A stretch of 64,000 bases of DNA from Neocallimastix lanati (nom. inval.) (GCA_016946835.1 JACVTC010000024.1:1278501-1342500), one strand, 5' to 3'. Counted from the stretch's first letter, positions 26,299 through 40,203 are shown. The notes: generated by a model not told the origin, from the sequence alone. Program-made: numbers and translations.

Positions 26299-27409
26299 CA
26301 GGGAAGAGAATACACTTCCAAAAACTTTATTAAATTTTATTTTAAAAAATACATGTAGGTGAAAAGTACATTAGAAATTAAAAATAAAAAATTAAAAAAT
26401 AAAAAATAAAAAATAAAAAAGCTCGAAAATACTATGTATTTCGGCAAGTTGTACTATGCGGGAATTTTACCCTTCCTATCAAATAAAAAAGAAATAAAAT
26501 TTAGAAGTAACATCCTTAAAATAGATAGTGTGGTGTCCACTAAACTCTCCCCGGATTCATCATTTATTGAGCTACTAGGGCGAGAATCACCCTTCGTAGT
26601 AATAGATGATAATCCTGTATTTTCATTATGCCTTATCAGTACGACGTCGACGCTCTTGGTTAAGTTTGATATTTTGCAATACCTATCAAATAATAGCTCA
26701 AACGAACTACTTATGATAGGTATTGCATTTGTTAAGAATTCCGCCAAGCCCACAATTTTTGGAACAGGTGACTCAGATGAACCTTTGAAAAGTAGTTCAT
26801 TTAAATGTCTCTGTTCCCCACTATCGAAATGTAGTTCATTTAAAACTAAAGTCCCACCAAGAAGGAACAAGTATATATAATGATTGATATAATCTTCAAA
26901 ATCAGAAATAGAGTCATAGGAAGAAAGAGGATTAAACGCTCTAATCTTCCTAAGGAATAAAACATAGAGATCATCGATGAAATTTAAAGAATTCCATCTA
27001 AAAGATGCAAGAGCATCGCATTTAAAAATCCAATGTTCAAAAGATTGATTACCTTCACCACAACATGGGCAGGACTTTGGACAATCTTCTGAAACTCTAC
27101 CCATTCTAATAGCAATAGTAGTATTGTATTTATAACCACAGCGTAAACGTATAATCCACGAAAATCCTAAGTTGAATTGGGGATATTTTAAGCTAAGCAT
27201 TATTATAGCTTTATTGTTTGAGAACTTGTTACTATCGTAGTTTTGACCTTTAATACCTTGAAATCTGGAAACTGATTTCCAGTAACGTTCTATAATATCG
27301 TCATAATTTACACATTTATATTTTTTGATTTTTTTATATAGTGTTCTAGATTCTTTAGTCCAGGAATAATAAGGCATTTTGGGAATAGATTTAATAAGAT
27401 CCTTTATGA
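26252..27409 (-). mobile_element. 5'-truncated LINE (non-LTR retrotransposon) copy with A-tail
   Basis: Minus-strand insertion bounded by a 44-base poly-T (26252-26295, the A-tail of the element) and by a 13-bp direct repeat TAAAATAAAAACA at 26239-26251 and 27410-27422. The tail is preceded on the minus strand by TTTAATAAAG, an AATAAA-type polyadenylation signal. One open frame (27428 to 26454) encodes the region C-terminal to a reverse transcriptase, with the zinc-knuckle-like motif CPKSCPCCGEGNQSFEHWIF then KC, typical of the zf-RVT segment of LINE ORF2. The reverse transcriptase core itself is missing, so the copy is truncated and cannot be autonomous. Base composition is visibly less AT-biased than that of the host genes. 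The intact frame and clean target-site duplication suggest a recent insertion. Confidence 0.85.
26454..27380 (-). CDS. LINE ORF2 C-terminal fragment
   Basis: Uninterrupted coding part of the LINE copy. From MPYYSWTKESRTLYKKIKKY at 27380 it reads on through FNLGFSWIIRLRCGYKYNTT, the Cys/His motif CPCCG..HWIFKC, then YIYLFLLGGTLVL and VGLAEFLTNAIP, and ends KGKIPA at 26454. The last blocks recur in the second LINE fragment at 41261-41701 as LLGGRSIYS and VGIAEFLTNVIP, so they belong to the element. Function of this C-terminal region in retrotransposition is presumed nucleic-acid binding, by analogy with other LINEs. No host role is implied. The frame extends upstream to 27428, but that start lies in flanking sequence. 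Confidence 0.75.
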   Translation of the reverse strand, partial: KMPYYSWTKESRTLYKKIKKYKCVNYDDIIERYWKSVSRFQGIKGQNYDSNKFSNNKAIIMLSLKYPQFNLGFSWIIRLRCGYKYNTTIAIRMGRVSEDCPKSCPCCGEGNQSFEHWIFKCDALASFRWNSLNFIDDLYVLFLRKIRAFNPLSSYDSISDFEDYINHYIYLFLLGGTLVLNELHFDSGEQRHLNELLFKGSSESPVPKIVGLAEFLTNAIPIISSSFELLFDRYCKISNLTKSVDVVLIRHNENTGLSSITTKGDSRPSSSINDESGESLVDTTLSILRMLLLNFISFLFDRKGKIPA

Positions 27410-27422
27410 TAAAATAAAAACA

Positions 27423-28272
27423 AAACAAAACATATACATAAAATAAAATAAAATAAAATAAAATAAAATAAAATAAAATAAAATAAAATAAAATAAAATA
27501 AAATAAAATAAAATAAAATAAAATAAAATAAAATAAAATAAAATAAAATAAAATAAAATAAAATAAAATAAAATAAAATAAAATAAAATAAAATAAAATA
27601 AAATAAAATAAAATAAAATAAAATAAAATAAAATAAAATAAAATAAAATAAAATAAAATAAAATAAAATAAAATAAAATAAAATAAAATAAAATAAAATA
27701 AAATAAAATAAAATAAATAGTAGAAATATGAATATATAGTACAGATTTAATAAAATAAAATAAAATAAAATAAAATAAAATAAAATAAAATAAAATAAAA
27801 TAAAATAAAATAAAATAAATAGTAGAAATATGAATATAAAGTACAGATTGAATAAAATAAAATAAAATAAAATAAAATAAAATAAAATAAAATAAATAGT
27901 AGAAATATGAATATATAGTACAGATTTAATAAAATAAAATAAAATAAAATAAAATAAAATAAAATAAAATAAAATAAAATAAAATAAAATAAAATAAAAT
28001 AAAATAAAATAAAATAAAATAAAATAAAATAAAATAAAATAAAATAAAATAAAATAAAAACAAAACAAAACAAAACAAAACAAAACATATACATAAAATA
28101 AAATAAAATAAAATAAAATAAAATAAAATAAAATAAAATAAAATAAAATAAAATAAAATAAAATAAAATAAAATAAAATAAAATAAAATAAAATAAAATA
28201 AAATAAAATAAAATAAAATAAAATAAAATAAAATAAAATAAAATAAAATAAAACAAAACAAAACATATACAT
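27423..28272. repeat. TAAAA satellite, right block, with two kinds of interspersed spacer
   Basis: Long AAATA arrays interrupted by regular spacers. Spacer A, containing AATAGTAGAAATATGAATAT then AGTACAGATT, occurs near 27714, 27815 and 27894. Spacer B, AAAACAAAACATATACATA, occurs near 27421, 28072 and 28254. Open frames across this block read as endless repeats of Phe-Ile-Leu-Phe-Tyr and are artefacts of the pentanucleotide. Confidence 0.92.
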
Positions 28273-29052
28273 TAATATATTAATATATTATTATATAACA
28301 TTTCATTTTTATTTAATTTTTTTTTTTTCTTTTTCTTTGATAATTTAATTTTATTTATTTATTTATTTATTTTTATTTTTTGAATAGATTAAAATATATA
28401 TATATATCGATATTGATATATATAAAATGGAAAATAAAAAATTTATTATGACTATTATTATTAATTTTAAAATCTATAGTACTTGCTTAAAGTATTTGTG
28501 TTTAACGTAGATAAAAAGTATTAAAAAGTATTTTTTTTTTTTTTTTTTTTTTTGTAAATTATTAAACAAATTTTTTTATACTAAAATTTAAAATATAAAG
28601 AAGAAAAAAAAAAAAAAAAAAAAAAACTACAATTAAAAAAAAAAATTATAACAAAATGCATTATAATAAAAAGTATTAAAAAAAAATTACGATAAAACAA
28701 AATGCATTATAATAAAAAATATAAAGAAAATAATAATAAATAAATAAATAATAAAAAAAAATTTTTTTAATTATTATATACTTCTTTTCTTTTCTTTTCT
28801 TTTCTTTCTTTTTCATATAAATTACTGATTAATCAAAACAAAAACAAAAAATACATATATATAAATATAATAATAATAATAAAAATTAAATAGATATTAT
28901 ATATAAAATAAATATATATGATTTTCGTTTTTCTTTTTTTTTTTTTTTTTTTTTTTTTTCTCTCTATTTCTAAAATAATAAAATGATTATGATAATAAAA
29001 AAATTATTCTATTTTTTTTCCTTTTTTTTTTTTTTTTCCTCTCTAACATTTT

Positions 29053-29097
<45 letters not shown>

Positions 29098-29184
29098 CTA
29101 CATCTTTGTTCTTTTTTGTCTTCTTTTTCTTTAAAGCTCTATAATATTTTTATCTCTTTTATCTTTATTTTATCTTTTTTTTTT

Positions 29185-29230
<46 letters not shown>

Positions 29231-29255
29231 TAAATAATTAAGTTAATTATTTAAT
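28273..29255. other. Intergenic, poly-T rich
   Basis: Spacer downstream of the V-ATPase gene, with T runs near 28531-28553, 28930-28958, 29057-29095 and 29188-29226. TCTTTTC-type pyrimidine tracts at 28783-28812. No gene seen. Confidence 0.6.
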
Positions 29256-29465
29256 TTAACCAGACGGATTTTGTGCATTCTTCTCATCCTTATAAATTTG
29301 TTCAAATGAAAATGGTTCAAATTTATAACCTGTACCCTTATAGAATTTTCCATTCTATCATATATAATTATATATAATTATTATTATTATTTTGTAAATA
29401 AAAGATATATGATATATTGTTGAAATAATAGTATTATGGGTAATTGAAATGTAATAAATAAAACA

Positions 29466-29499
<34 letters not shown>

Positions 29500-29606
29500 A
29501 TTATAATAATAAATAATAATAACTTACAAATTCAACCCTGTTTATTATAAATTTAAAATATTTTAATATATATATATTATAATAAATATTAAATTATAAT
29601 ATTAAG

Positions 29607-29643
<37 letters not shown>

Positions 29644-29929
29644 TATATATAAATATTTAAATATTATATATATATTTATAATTGTTATTTTATTTTTCTT
29701 TTTTATTTATATTTTATTTAATATTTAATTTTATACATACCAATGTAAACGAAGTGTGTGTAAAAAGGCAGACATACCTTCCATGGCACACATAATAAAT
29801 ACAGTTAAAAAGAACCATATAGCAAAAGAAATGAATATAGTAATTGGTAATAGTTTTTTAGGAATAAAATCAGCAAATCCCATTACGAATATTTTATCAA
29901 ATAAAATTGATGATAACTCTATTTAGTTA

Positions 29930-29996
<67 letters not shown>

Positions 29997-30060
29997 TAGG
30001 ACAAAAATCAACATGAAAGAAATTTAATCTTCGTTATTTTTATATATATATATATATCAA

Positions 30061-30103
<43 letters not shown>

Positions 30104-33100
30104 TTCTAAAAAAATAAAATTAAATAAATATTTACGAGAGTGAGCAAGTGATAATGCCCATAAACGAAGATAAGAAGCAGTATTAGAAATACAATTTAAA
30201 GTAAATTCTATAGTATGTATAATTTGATCAACAACTAAATCAACAAATGGACGTTCCTAATTTAATTTTTTTTTATAAAATATATATATATATTAATTAA
30301 AATATTAAATAAAATAAAAAATATTTTTATTTTATATATTCATGTATATATTAAAAAAAAAATATTAAAAATAATCAAATATTTAAATATATAAATATAA
30401 TATATAAAAATAAAATTTTATTTATAACATTTTTTATATATAAATTGTTATAATTTATAAATAATACTAACTTCTTTTTGTCTCCTTGGCATAAATTCTT
30501 CAACAATTATAGGATTCATACTACTACTACTACTACTAGCTTCACCTTCACCTTTATCATTTAATTCTCCATCGTCATCGTCATCATCATCATCATTATT
30601 TAAAGGATCATATTCTTCATTGTATTGACTACCAATTAAGCGTTCGGTTTCTTCATGATCACCTTCAATGCCACCACCAAAGAATTTACTTTTAGTAAAT
30701 ATTGGTAGATATCTCCATTTAGCCCATTTATTATGTGGATTACGTTCAGCAAATATAACATAAGGTTTTGCTAGTAATAACCAGAATATACATATTATAA
30801 ATAATAATAATAAAATAACTTGAACTATACTCTATATTTAATAAATAAATAAACAAATAAAAGGAAAATTTATATAAATTATATATATATATATTAAAAA
30901 TAATAAGATATTATATTAAATATTAAAATGAAAAAAGATTATTGAAATTATATTTTTTATTATTTTATAAACATTTTTATATATATATATTATAATTTTT
31001 ACCTGTCCAAAATACATATATTCTTCTTCTATAACATGACCTGGATTTAAGACCATATTAATTAAAACATTTAATAAACTTGGAGCGACAGCTCCCGTCC
31101 AATCAGTTAACCATTTTTTTATAATTAATAAACATAAATAACCAAAAAGACTATTTAACATAATGATTTCTGGTAAGAATTCACAAAATATATTTATTTT
31201 TTTATTGAAAAAAATATCATTGAAAACATTAATACAGACACCAAAAGTCATCTATATAATATATAATATATAATATATAATAATAATAGAAAAAAATATA
31301 ATTAAAAATTTTTTTTAATTATTAATATTATATAATAAAAATAAAATTATATATGATAAAAATTAATAATACTATTATTAGTATTTTTAAATATTCAATA
31401 ACTTACATGAGCTATACCAAGAATAATAGACATTTTCATTTTAAATGAATTCATAAATACTATCATATTTGATGCATCAATCCATCCCTATTAATAATAT
31501 TTAATAAATATATTATTATAATTTATAATTTTTATTTATTTATGATTATTTAATAATTTATTTTATAAAATTTTATTAATTAAAATAGTTACAGGATCCA
31601 TTCCAAATAAAAATGCTGTGCCTTGTTCTTTGTAACCTCTAGTAGTTACAAACTTTGAACCAATAGAAGGTTGTTTAATAAATTTGTAAGCAGAATTCTT
31701 TAATTGGAATATAAACGATTTTGAGAAACAATCATTATAAATTATACCCGAAAATATTGAATAAAAACCCATCATTAATATAATGTATCTACCAGTAAAT
31801 AAAATTTCAATAATCTTTGAAAGGTTATAACATAAGAAAAAAAAAAAAAAAGAATAATAATTTTTATTATTATTTTTATTATTATTAATTATTTTTGTAT
31901 ATTATTTATTTATATGAAGATATATATTAAAACATATAAACAAATAATATAATATATAAAATATGATTTTTTTTTTTTTAGTTAATTATTAGTATGACAT
32001 AAAATATTATAATTAACTTACATCATTAAGTTTCATGGATCCCAATTTTCTTTCCAATAAAATCATTACTAAACCAAATATTGCCATTAAAATACCGTGC
32101 CCTGAATCACCAAACATAATTGCAAATAAAAATGGGAAAGTTGACACTGTAAATATACCAGGATTTATTTCTTGATATTTTGCAATACCATAAGCATCAA
32201 TAAGGTTTTGGAAACCTTCGGTAAATTTATTTGTTTCTTGTTTTGTTGGTGGTTCTTCATTATCAAAGTCAAGTTCATTTACTATTGGTATAGTGTTTCG
32301 ATCTATATTAGTCTAAAATGAAATAAAACGTTAGAAAAACAAAAAAAACAAAAAACAAAAAAAGCATTAAAAAATTAAAATTTATTTTTAAATTATAAAT
32401 AATTAGTTAAAAGTAAAGAAGAAGAAGAAAAAAAATAATAAATACTTATTTAAAATTTAGATATATATCTACATATTAATCTACATACTTTAATATCTTC
32501 TACAATTTCTTGTAATTTATCCATTTCATAAGCAGGTATCCAACCTCTCAATATAATACCACCCTTTAAATATTGACTTCTTTTACATTTATTTAAAATT
32601 TTATAGATATGACGTTCTTTCATGATTACGGCATACCATTCTTCCAAAGTACCAGCAATTGAGGTTAATTGATTAAATAACGTTTTTTGACTAGCAAGTA
32701 AAACCTTTTATATTATTTTAAAGTTTATAAAAATAAATAAAAATAAAATAAAAATAAAAAATAAAATAAAAATAATAAGTAATAATTATAATAATTATAT
32801 ATTTTATAATAAATAATATAAATATACACATATAAATATGTAAAATTTGGAAACATGAAAGAAAAAAAAAATAAGTATTTTATTTACTGTATTTATATCG
32901 GATATACGAGTCTTTAAAACTTCTAAATGCTGTTTTCTTAGTTCGAGATCACTTTCTACATCATATAAAGGTAAATCCAAAGAATTTGCTAATTTTCTAA
33001 TTTTTTTACACATTTCAATACCATGAGCAAATATTGAAAATACACATCTTTTTTCATATTCTTTTGTTTCAAAATTATAAAATAATTCGTCAATATCACT

Positions 33101-34954
33101 AATATTAATAATAACATTGCCATAAAATGTTCTCCAAAGAATTCTTTCAAAAACTTCAGCTAATCTTTTTGAAATGATACCAGATATATTACTATGAATA
33201 AGCAAATTTACAAATAATGAAAATTAAATTATATTTAATAAAATAAAAATAATACATAAATATGAAATAGCGAATAAACAATAATATATAATAAAATATA
33301 ATATATATATAATGAATATATATACATAATAAAAAACAAAAATAACATTAATACATATTAAAATTTTATATAATAAATATATATAATATTTATATAATTT
33401 TATTTTATTATAATATATATAAATTTATTTATTTTTATTTATTTATTTTTTATTTTTATTTTTATTTTTTTTTTTTGAAAATAAATTTGATATTTACCTA
33501 ATTTGGAATCTTTCGAGGCCATTACCACGACCTTCTTCCAATGACATTAAAGCTGTTGCTTCATCATTTTCTAGATCATCAACACCAATCTTTAACAAAT
33601 AATTATAAAAAATATATATATAGATTTAATATATTATTATTAAATAAAAAAAAAAAAAAAAATAACATTATAATTTATTTATATTAAGAGTAATTAATAA
33701 CATTAATATTTATAATAACATTATTTTCTAATCTTATTTTAATAATAATACCATATTATTTTAAATTATTAAAATTAATTAATATAGTTTTTTAATATTA
33801 TTAACTTACTGTACTTAATAAGGAATCAAATTTTTCATAAACCCAACGTTCTTCGGTTAATTCGATTTCTTGTTTTTCTAATTGTTGTTTTGATTGATAT
33901 AAATGTTCAACTTGATCACGTAAATTTATTAATTTTTGTTCTAATTCATCAATATCATGTTGTGAATATGATGATAAGTATTTTAAATGTTGTGGTTTTA
34001 AATTATTTATGGGTACATGAGTTTCATCAATTTTATCACGGAAATAACCTAGTTAATATTATTATTATAATTGTAATATTTATATATATGAATTAATTAC
34101 GGTTAATTATTTTCTACAACTTTTTCATATATATATTATTAATTTATTTTTATTTTTATTTATTTAATTATATGAAAAATATAAAATGGTATTACTTAAA
34201 ATATCATTTATTTTGTCATAACGTCTTAAATCTGATATATATGGCCTATTGATAGCATTCATTCCATCATTTAACTACATTATTATTTCAATAAATGGAT
34301 GAACAAAAAAAAATTAATTAAAATTATTCTTAATAATTTGGTTTAAACGTATATTAAATATTATATTATAACATAGAATAAAATAATATAATTTATAATA
34401 AAAAAAGGCAATGAACTTTTTTTATAAGGACACCTACATCAACAACATGAATTAAACTTAATTCCCCTAATTTTTGAAGAGTATAATGAATAATTTCTGT
34501 GGGTATATAAATTTGAACCAATTTCATAGCAGAAGAACGTAATAAAGAAGGTTTTTCTTTATTAACTTCAAATTTTTTAAAGTGCTTTCTTTTATTCTTT
34601 TTTGAAAAATTGAATTTTTTTTTGTTTAATGAATGTACTGTATTAATTGGTTCAAAAACTGATGATGCCTGCGTACTATCATTTGTAACTGTGGATTGTA
34701 CTGAAAGTCCGGTATTTGAACGATTTCTTTTATGAGAAGAAGTTGAATCTACCAATGGTAATAATTCAACTTCATCTGTAACATAAAATTTATATATTTT
34801 AAGTATAAATATAATATATAATAATAAATACAATACAAAAAAAAAAATAATAACATTTTAAATTTGAATTAATATTTTTTAAACAAATAACATAGATTTA
34901 TAATAAATTAATGTATATATACTAAATACCTTCATCTGTATATGTAGAAGCCAG
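29256..34954 (-). CDS. VPH1: V-ATPase V0 subunit a (start codon not located)
   Basis: Membrane stator subunit of the proton pump that acidifies vacuoles and endosomes. The cytosolic half contains [60 protein letters not shown] and [20 protein letters not shown]. The membrane half contains [55 protein letters not shown] (with the essential proton-channel Arg) and ends [18 protein letters not shown] then AQNPSG. A loop near 30530-30680 is Asp/Ser rich. The exon at 29537-29528 is only 10 nt (CAG, then GGTTGAATTT, then GTAAGT) and completes LHW-VEF-NGKF. The N-terminus carries an extra 100 or so residues, including DEVELLPLV, before the usual start. The first visible exon begins at an acceptor at 34954, so the initiator is further upstream and unseen. 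About 14 introns. Confidence 0.93.
29528..29537 (-). other. VPH1: 10-nt microexon of V-ATPase subunit a
   Basis: Minus strand reads AACAG, GGTTGAATTT, GTAAGTT. The microexon supplies Trp-Val-Glu-Phe between the exon ending [15 protein letters not shown] and the exon starting [12 protein letters not shown]; the family consensus needs exactly this join (HWVEFQNKFY in animals and yeast). Confidence 0.85.
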
Positions 34955-37482
34955 CTTGAAAAATTCGAATTAAAAAAAAAAAAAAAAAAATAAACAGAGA
35001 ATAGGAAAAATTTATATATGATAATTATAAACAATATTATTTAATTCGATTTTCTTCAATACTTTATTGCTTATTTTTGATTATTCTAAATTCAAAAATT
35101 TTAATAATCTATAAATAAATATATAAATAAATAATAAATTATAATAATAAAATTATTTAGATAGTTATTTTAATATATACATTTTTAAAAATATAAAATT
35201 ATTTTCTTTTATATAAAATTGATAATTTTTTTATTTAAAAAATTCACAATTTATAGTTTTTTTAGAAATTTTATTGATTTTATATAATTTTTGTTTATAA
35301 TTTTTGAAAAGTTCATTTTTTTTAAAAAACTATTGATACATTCTCTACCAGTATTTTATTTTATTAATTTATTTTTTCATATTTATATATAATATTATTA
35401 ATAGTTTATTTATTACTTTTCTTTGCTTTAAAAATTCTATATAAACTATTTTTTTTCTTTCTATTTATATAATAATTTTTGAAATTTTGGCTTTCTAAAT
35501 TAAAATAAATAAAATCCAAAAATGAATATTCATTTATAATTTATTTCATTTTATTATTTTTTTTAAAAAAGTAAATAATCAATTATTATTTAATTTTTTT
35601 TTAGAAGTAATATTTTAATATTAAATTTAATTATTAATAATAAATTTTACATAATCAATTGGTAAATGAAAACAAAAATAAAAAAGTTCAATAATAGTTT
35701 ATTATTGTTTCTTTTAAATTTTTAGCAATTATAAATGTCTTTAAATATATTTGTATTTAAATATACTAAATACCTTTTTTTCTTCTTATTATTATTACTA
35801 TTATTATATTCTTTCGTATAAAAATATATACATTTATCAAATATATTTTAATTCCAAGATTTATAATAATATGAATGTATAATATTCTAAATTTAATTGT
35901 TTTATCAATTCTAGTAATGAATGGGAAAAAATAACAAAAATTAATTTAATTTAAAAAGATTTTTATTTTTTCGCTACTTTTTATAAGATATTTTTTTAAT
36001 TATTTTTAAATTGATATATTTTGATTATTTTTTAATTGATATATTTTGTTGTTATATGTTTTATGGGATGCTTTTACTTATTATTTTTTTATATGTATAT
36101 TAATAAAAACTTTGATAAATATTATTATATTTAAGTATTTCAAATTTAATATGTTTATATTCATTTGAAATAGTACTTTATTTATTTTTTATTTTATATT
36201 TATTTAATATTTTTTTTATTATTTTCTTTTTTATTTTATTTTTATAATAAATTATTAAAAAAAAGTTTACTTTATTGCGTCTTATATATATTTGAAAATA
36301 AAAAAAAAATAAAAAGTTAATAAAAAAAATTTACTTATTATTTTAATATTAATATCATGATATTATATTATTTTAGTATTTTAATTTTTATATATATATT
36401 TTTTATTTAATTTGATTTTTTATAATATCCAAAATTAAATCTGTTGGAAAAATAAATTATTTAAACTCAATGAATGAAATAATAATTAACTCTAATTCTA
36501 TCTATTTTTATTATTAAATAAATGAATAAAACAATATAAATAAGTAAATTGATTTATTTATATGTAATAAAGTATTTTTTATATATGAATAACGTTTTTT
36601 TTTTTTATTAAAAATCATATTAACAATTTAACTTTAATTCAACTAATATTATATATTATTATATAACTTTATAATATATTGAAATAAATTGATACATACA
36701 AAAATAAATAAATCAATATATACTATAATAAATAGAAACAATATATATTTAATATAAGATTAATTAAATTTCATTAATTTTTATAAAATAGAATTTATTA
36801 AATGCTATATAGAGATATATATAAAATTATATATATATAAAAAAAACAATATATCAATATATATTTATATAAATAAAATAAGGATAATTTATGTGATACA
36901 AGAGCTTTTATATTTATTTAAATATAATTCCGAATCAATTGGAATTCAACATGTATTTATAATATTATTAATTATATATATGAAAAGATTGTTTTATAAT
37001 AATCATTAACAAAAATAGAAAATTTATAAAAAGTATATAAAAAATAGCAAAAAAAATAATTAAAAATTAATAATAAATAATAAATAACAAATAATTAAAT
37101 AATAAATAATAAATAATAAATAATAAATAATAAATAATAAATAATTAAATAATAAATAATAAATAATAAATAATAAATAATAAATAATAAATAATAAATA
37201 ATAAATAATAAATAATAAATAATAAATAATAAATAATAAATAATAAATAAATAAATAAATAAATAAATAATAAAGAATAATAATAATTATATTTATAATA
37301 ATTATTATATTTATAAAAATTATTATATATTAACAATTATATTATTATTTCTAATTTATAAGAATAAATACAAACAACAACAAAAAAACAAAAATTATTA
37401 TATAATCATAAAATATATCATTTTTATTTAAGATATTGATATATTTCTTAATTTATTTTAATTTAATTTTTTATTTTTTTTG
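34955..37482. repeat. Intergenic with an AATAAAT heptamer satellite
   Basis: About 2.5 kb of AT-rich sequence upstream of the V-ATPase gene; an upstream exon with its start codon must lie here but I cannot identify it. At about 37070-37265 there is a tandem array of the 7-bp unit AATAAAT ending in (AAAT)n. The same unit recurs at 44764-45110. Confidence 0.7.
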
Positions 37483-37765
37483 GTAAGTATTTCTGTTGTT
37501 AACATATATAATTACTAGTGCAGAGAGTATTTGATGTGAAAGGATTAGTGTAGTTATTCTTCCCTAGATGATGATAAAAATGATCACTGAAAAGAAGCCC
37601 CTTATATAATGCGGCGTGTAGGAAATATCTTTCATATTAGCCTTACTTAGAGAGGGGTCAGTATTGATGCCGAAATGGTATAGGCAAAGAATCCTATGAG
37701 AGTCTGTTACGCTTAAGAGAGCCTGAAAGGCCTATCGTTTTCCCCTCTTGATAATCCCAGCCTAG
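37483..37765. ncRNA. GC-richer structured island, candidate non-coding RNA or SINE
   Basis: About 280 bp of clearly less AT-biased sequence in an otherwise AT desert. Complementary segments on the plus strand: GAGAGGGG (37650-37657) with CCCCTCTT (37742-37749), 8 pairs including one G-U; ATAGGC (37680-37685) with GCCTAT (37730-37735); and small hairpins TGCC-GAAAT-GGTA and ATAGG...CCTAT. The island ends CCCAGCCTAG followed by ten A residues, so an A-tailed short retroelement is an alternative. No tRNA, 5S, U2, U4, U5 or U6 signature was recognised. The minus strand has a roughly 55-codon open stretch, so a decayed coding element is also possible. Class unknown. Confidence 0.4.
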
Positions 37766-38340
37766 AAAAAAAAAATTATACTTGAAATTAAATAATCATG
37801 TGATCATATATCATATATGATAAATACAATTGATTTATTATTATGAAAAACAAGGTAGAATAAAGATACTTAAATAGAAGTAAAATTAAAATTCAAAAAA
37901 AAAAAAAAAAATAAAATAAAATAAAAATAAAAAATAAAAAAAATATATATATATTAATTTTATATTTATTACCATATTTTTTATTATATATATTAAATAT
38001 ATTAAAAAATGATAAAACTACAAAAACACTACAAAAAGGTTTTTAATATATTAATAAAAATGTTAAAATGTATGAAAAATAACTATTTTTGTAGTGTTAT
38101 ATATATATTTACATACATTTAAAACAAAAAATTTATTCTTATCACCACTTAATACACATTGTTTAATCGATTTTTATGGTGCAACATTCGTCCTTTTTTT
38201 TATTTTATTTTATTTTTTTTTAAATATATATATATATATTTAACTCTAATTAAACTTCTATATTTCATATTGAGATAATATACAAAAAGTTTCATGAATT
38301 TTTTTTATTTTACTGAAATTACTAATATCATTATTTATTA
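37766..38340. other. Intergenic
   Basis: AT-rich spacer. TGTAGTGTT near 38092 and ACTACAAAAACACTACAAAA near 38018 are inverted relative to each other about 70 bp apart, a weak hairpin. No gene seen. Confidence 0.5.
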
Positions 38341-38372
38341 TTATAATTAAAATTATCATTATCATTATTATT

Positions 38373-38935
38373 TTAATAATGATGATTATTTCTATTATTA
38401 TTGATATAAGTATCATTATCATTACTAATCCTTCTATTTTTATTCAGTTCATTATTTTCATTTTCTTCTAAAGAATCTTTATTATAATTGGTTAAACTAT
38501 ATTTTTTCTTTTTTGTTATGGAAGAAGCATCTTTTTCATTTTGTTCATTTTCTTCCATGGCATCATTATTATTAAGTATTTATTTTATCTTCATCCTGCT
38601 TATTTATATTAATATTTTATGAATATCATTGGATTTCATTTATATTAACTTTATATCTAATATAATCATTTTCATTGTTTTAATTTAATAGAATATTGAA
38701 TTTTTTTATTAAAGTTATCTTGTTTATTATTACAATTATCATTACTATTATCAACATCATCACCTTCATCATCAAGATTATTTTTATCTTTAATAATATC
38801 CTTATTATTAATTATTATCTTCATAATTTTGAACACTTTCATCATGATTATCCTCATTATTATTTTCTTCATTATTACTATTTTCAACATTATTTTCATC
38901 CTTATTATCATCGCTACCAATAATAACTATCTTAT
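38373..38935 (-). pseudogene. Possible decayed Asn/Asp/Glu-rich coding sequence
   Basis: Minus-strand frames across this stretch read as hydrophilic, Asn/Asp/Glu/Lys-rich peptide in several disconnected pieces: DENNVENSNNEENNNEDNHD, then after a stop and frame change IKDKNNLDDEGDDVDNSNDN, then a 61-codon open frame from 38558 with MEENEQNEKDASSITKKKKY. The uniform composition with stops and shifts between pieces suggests a broken low-complexity gene, but AT-rich triplet sequence can mimic this. No family recognised. Confidence 0.3.
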
Positions 38936-38966
<31 letters not shown>

Positions 38967-39084
38967 AAATATTCTGCTTTATTTTAACTTTTTTATTTCT
39001 TTTTATCTGAATCATATTTTTATATTTTGGTGTATTTGAATTTTTTTTTTTTAAACTATATTACAATAAATTAATAATATTATA

Positions 39085-39295
<211 letters not shown>

Positions 39296-39519
39296 AATAA
39301 ATTTTATAAATATATGAATAAAATTGTATAAAAAATAAAGAAAAATTTTTGAATATTGTACTTCATTATATAATTATAAATTTTTAATTTTTTTTGAAGT
39401 TTTAAATTTTATAATCATTTCTTATTGAAATTTTTATTTTCATTTTTTTTCATTTTTTTTTTCATTTTTTTTTTTCTAAATTATTTAATGATAAGAAATC
39501 TCAATGGGAACTAAAATTT

Positions 39520-40203
<684 letters not shown>

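Noticed and set aside
27391-28272. Long open frames of repeated Phe-Ile-Leu-Phe-Tyr on the minus strand
   Set aside because: Pure translation of the TAAAA pentanucleotide satellite in all three frames; no coding signal.
37600-37690. SRP (7SL) RNA on the minus strand, because of TTCGGCATCAATA, and twister ribozyme on the plus strand, because of AAGCCCC and TAATGCGGC
   Set aside because: The conserved SRP helix 8 motif does not follow in the right order, and the twister second stem has no partner. Short matches only.
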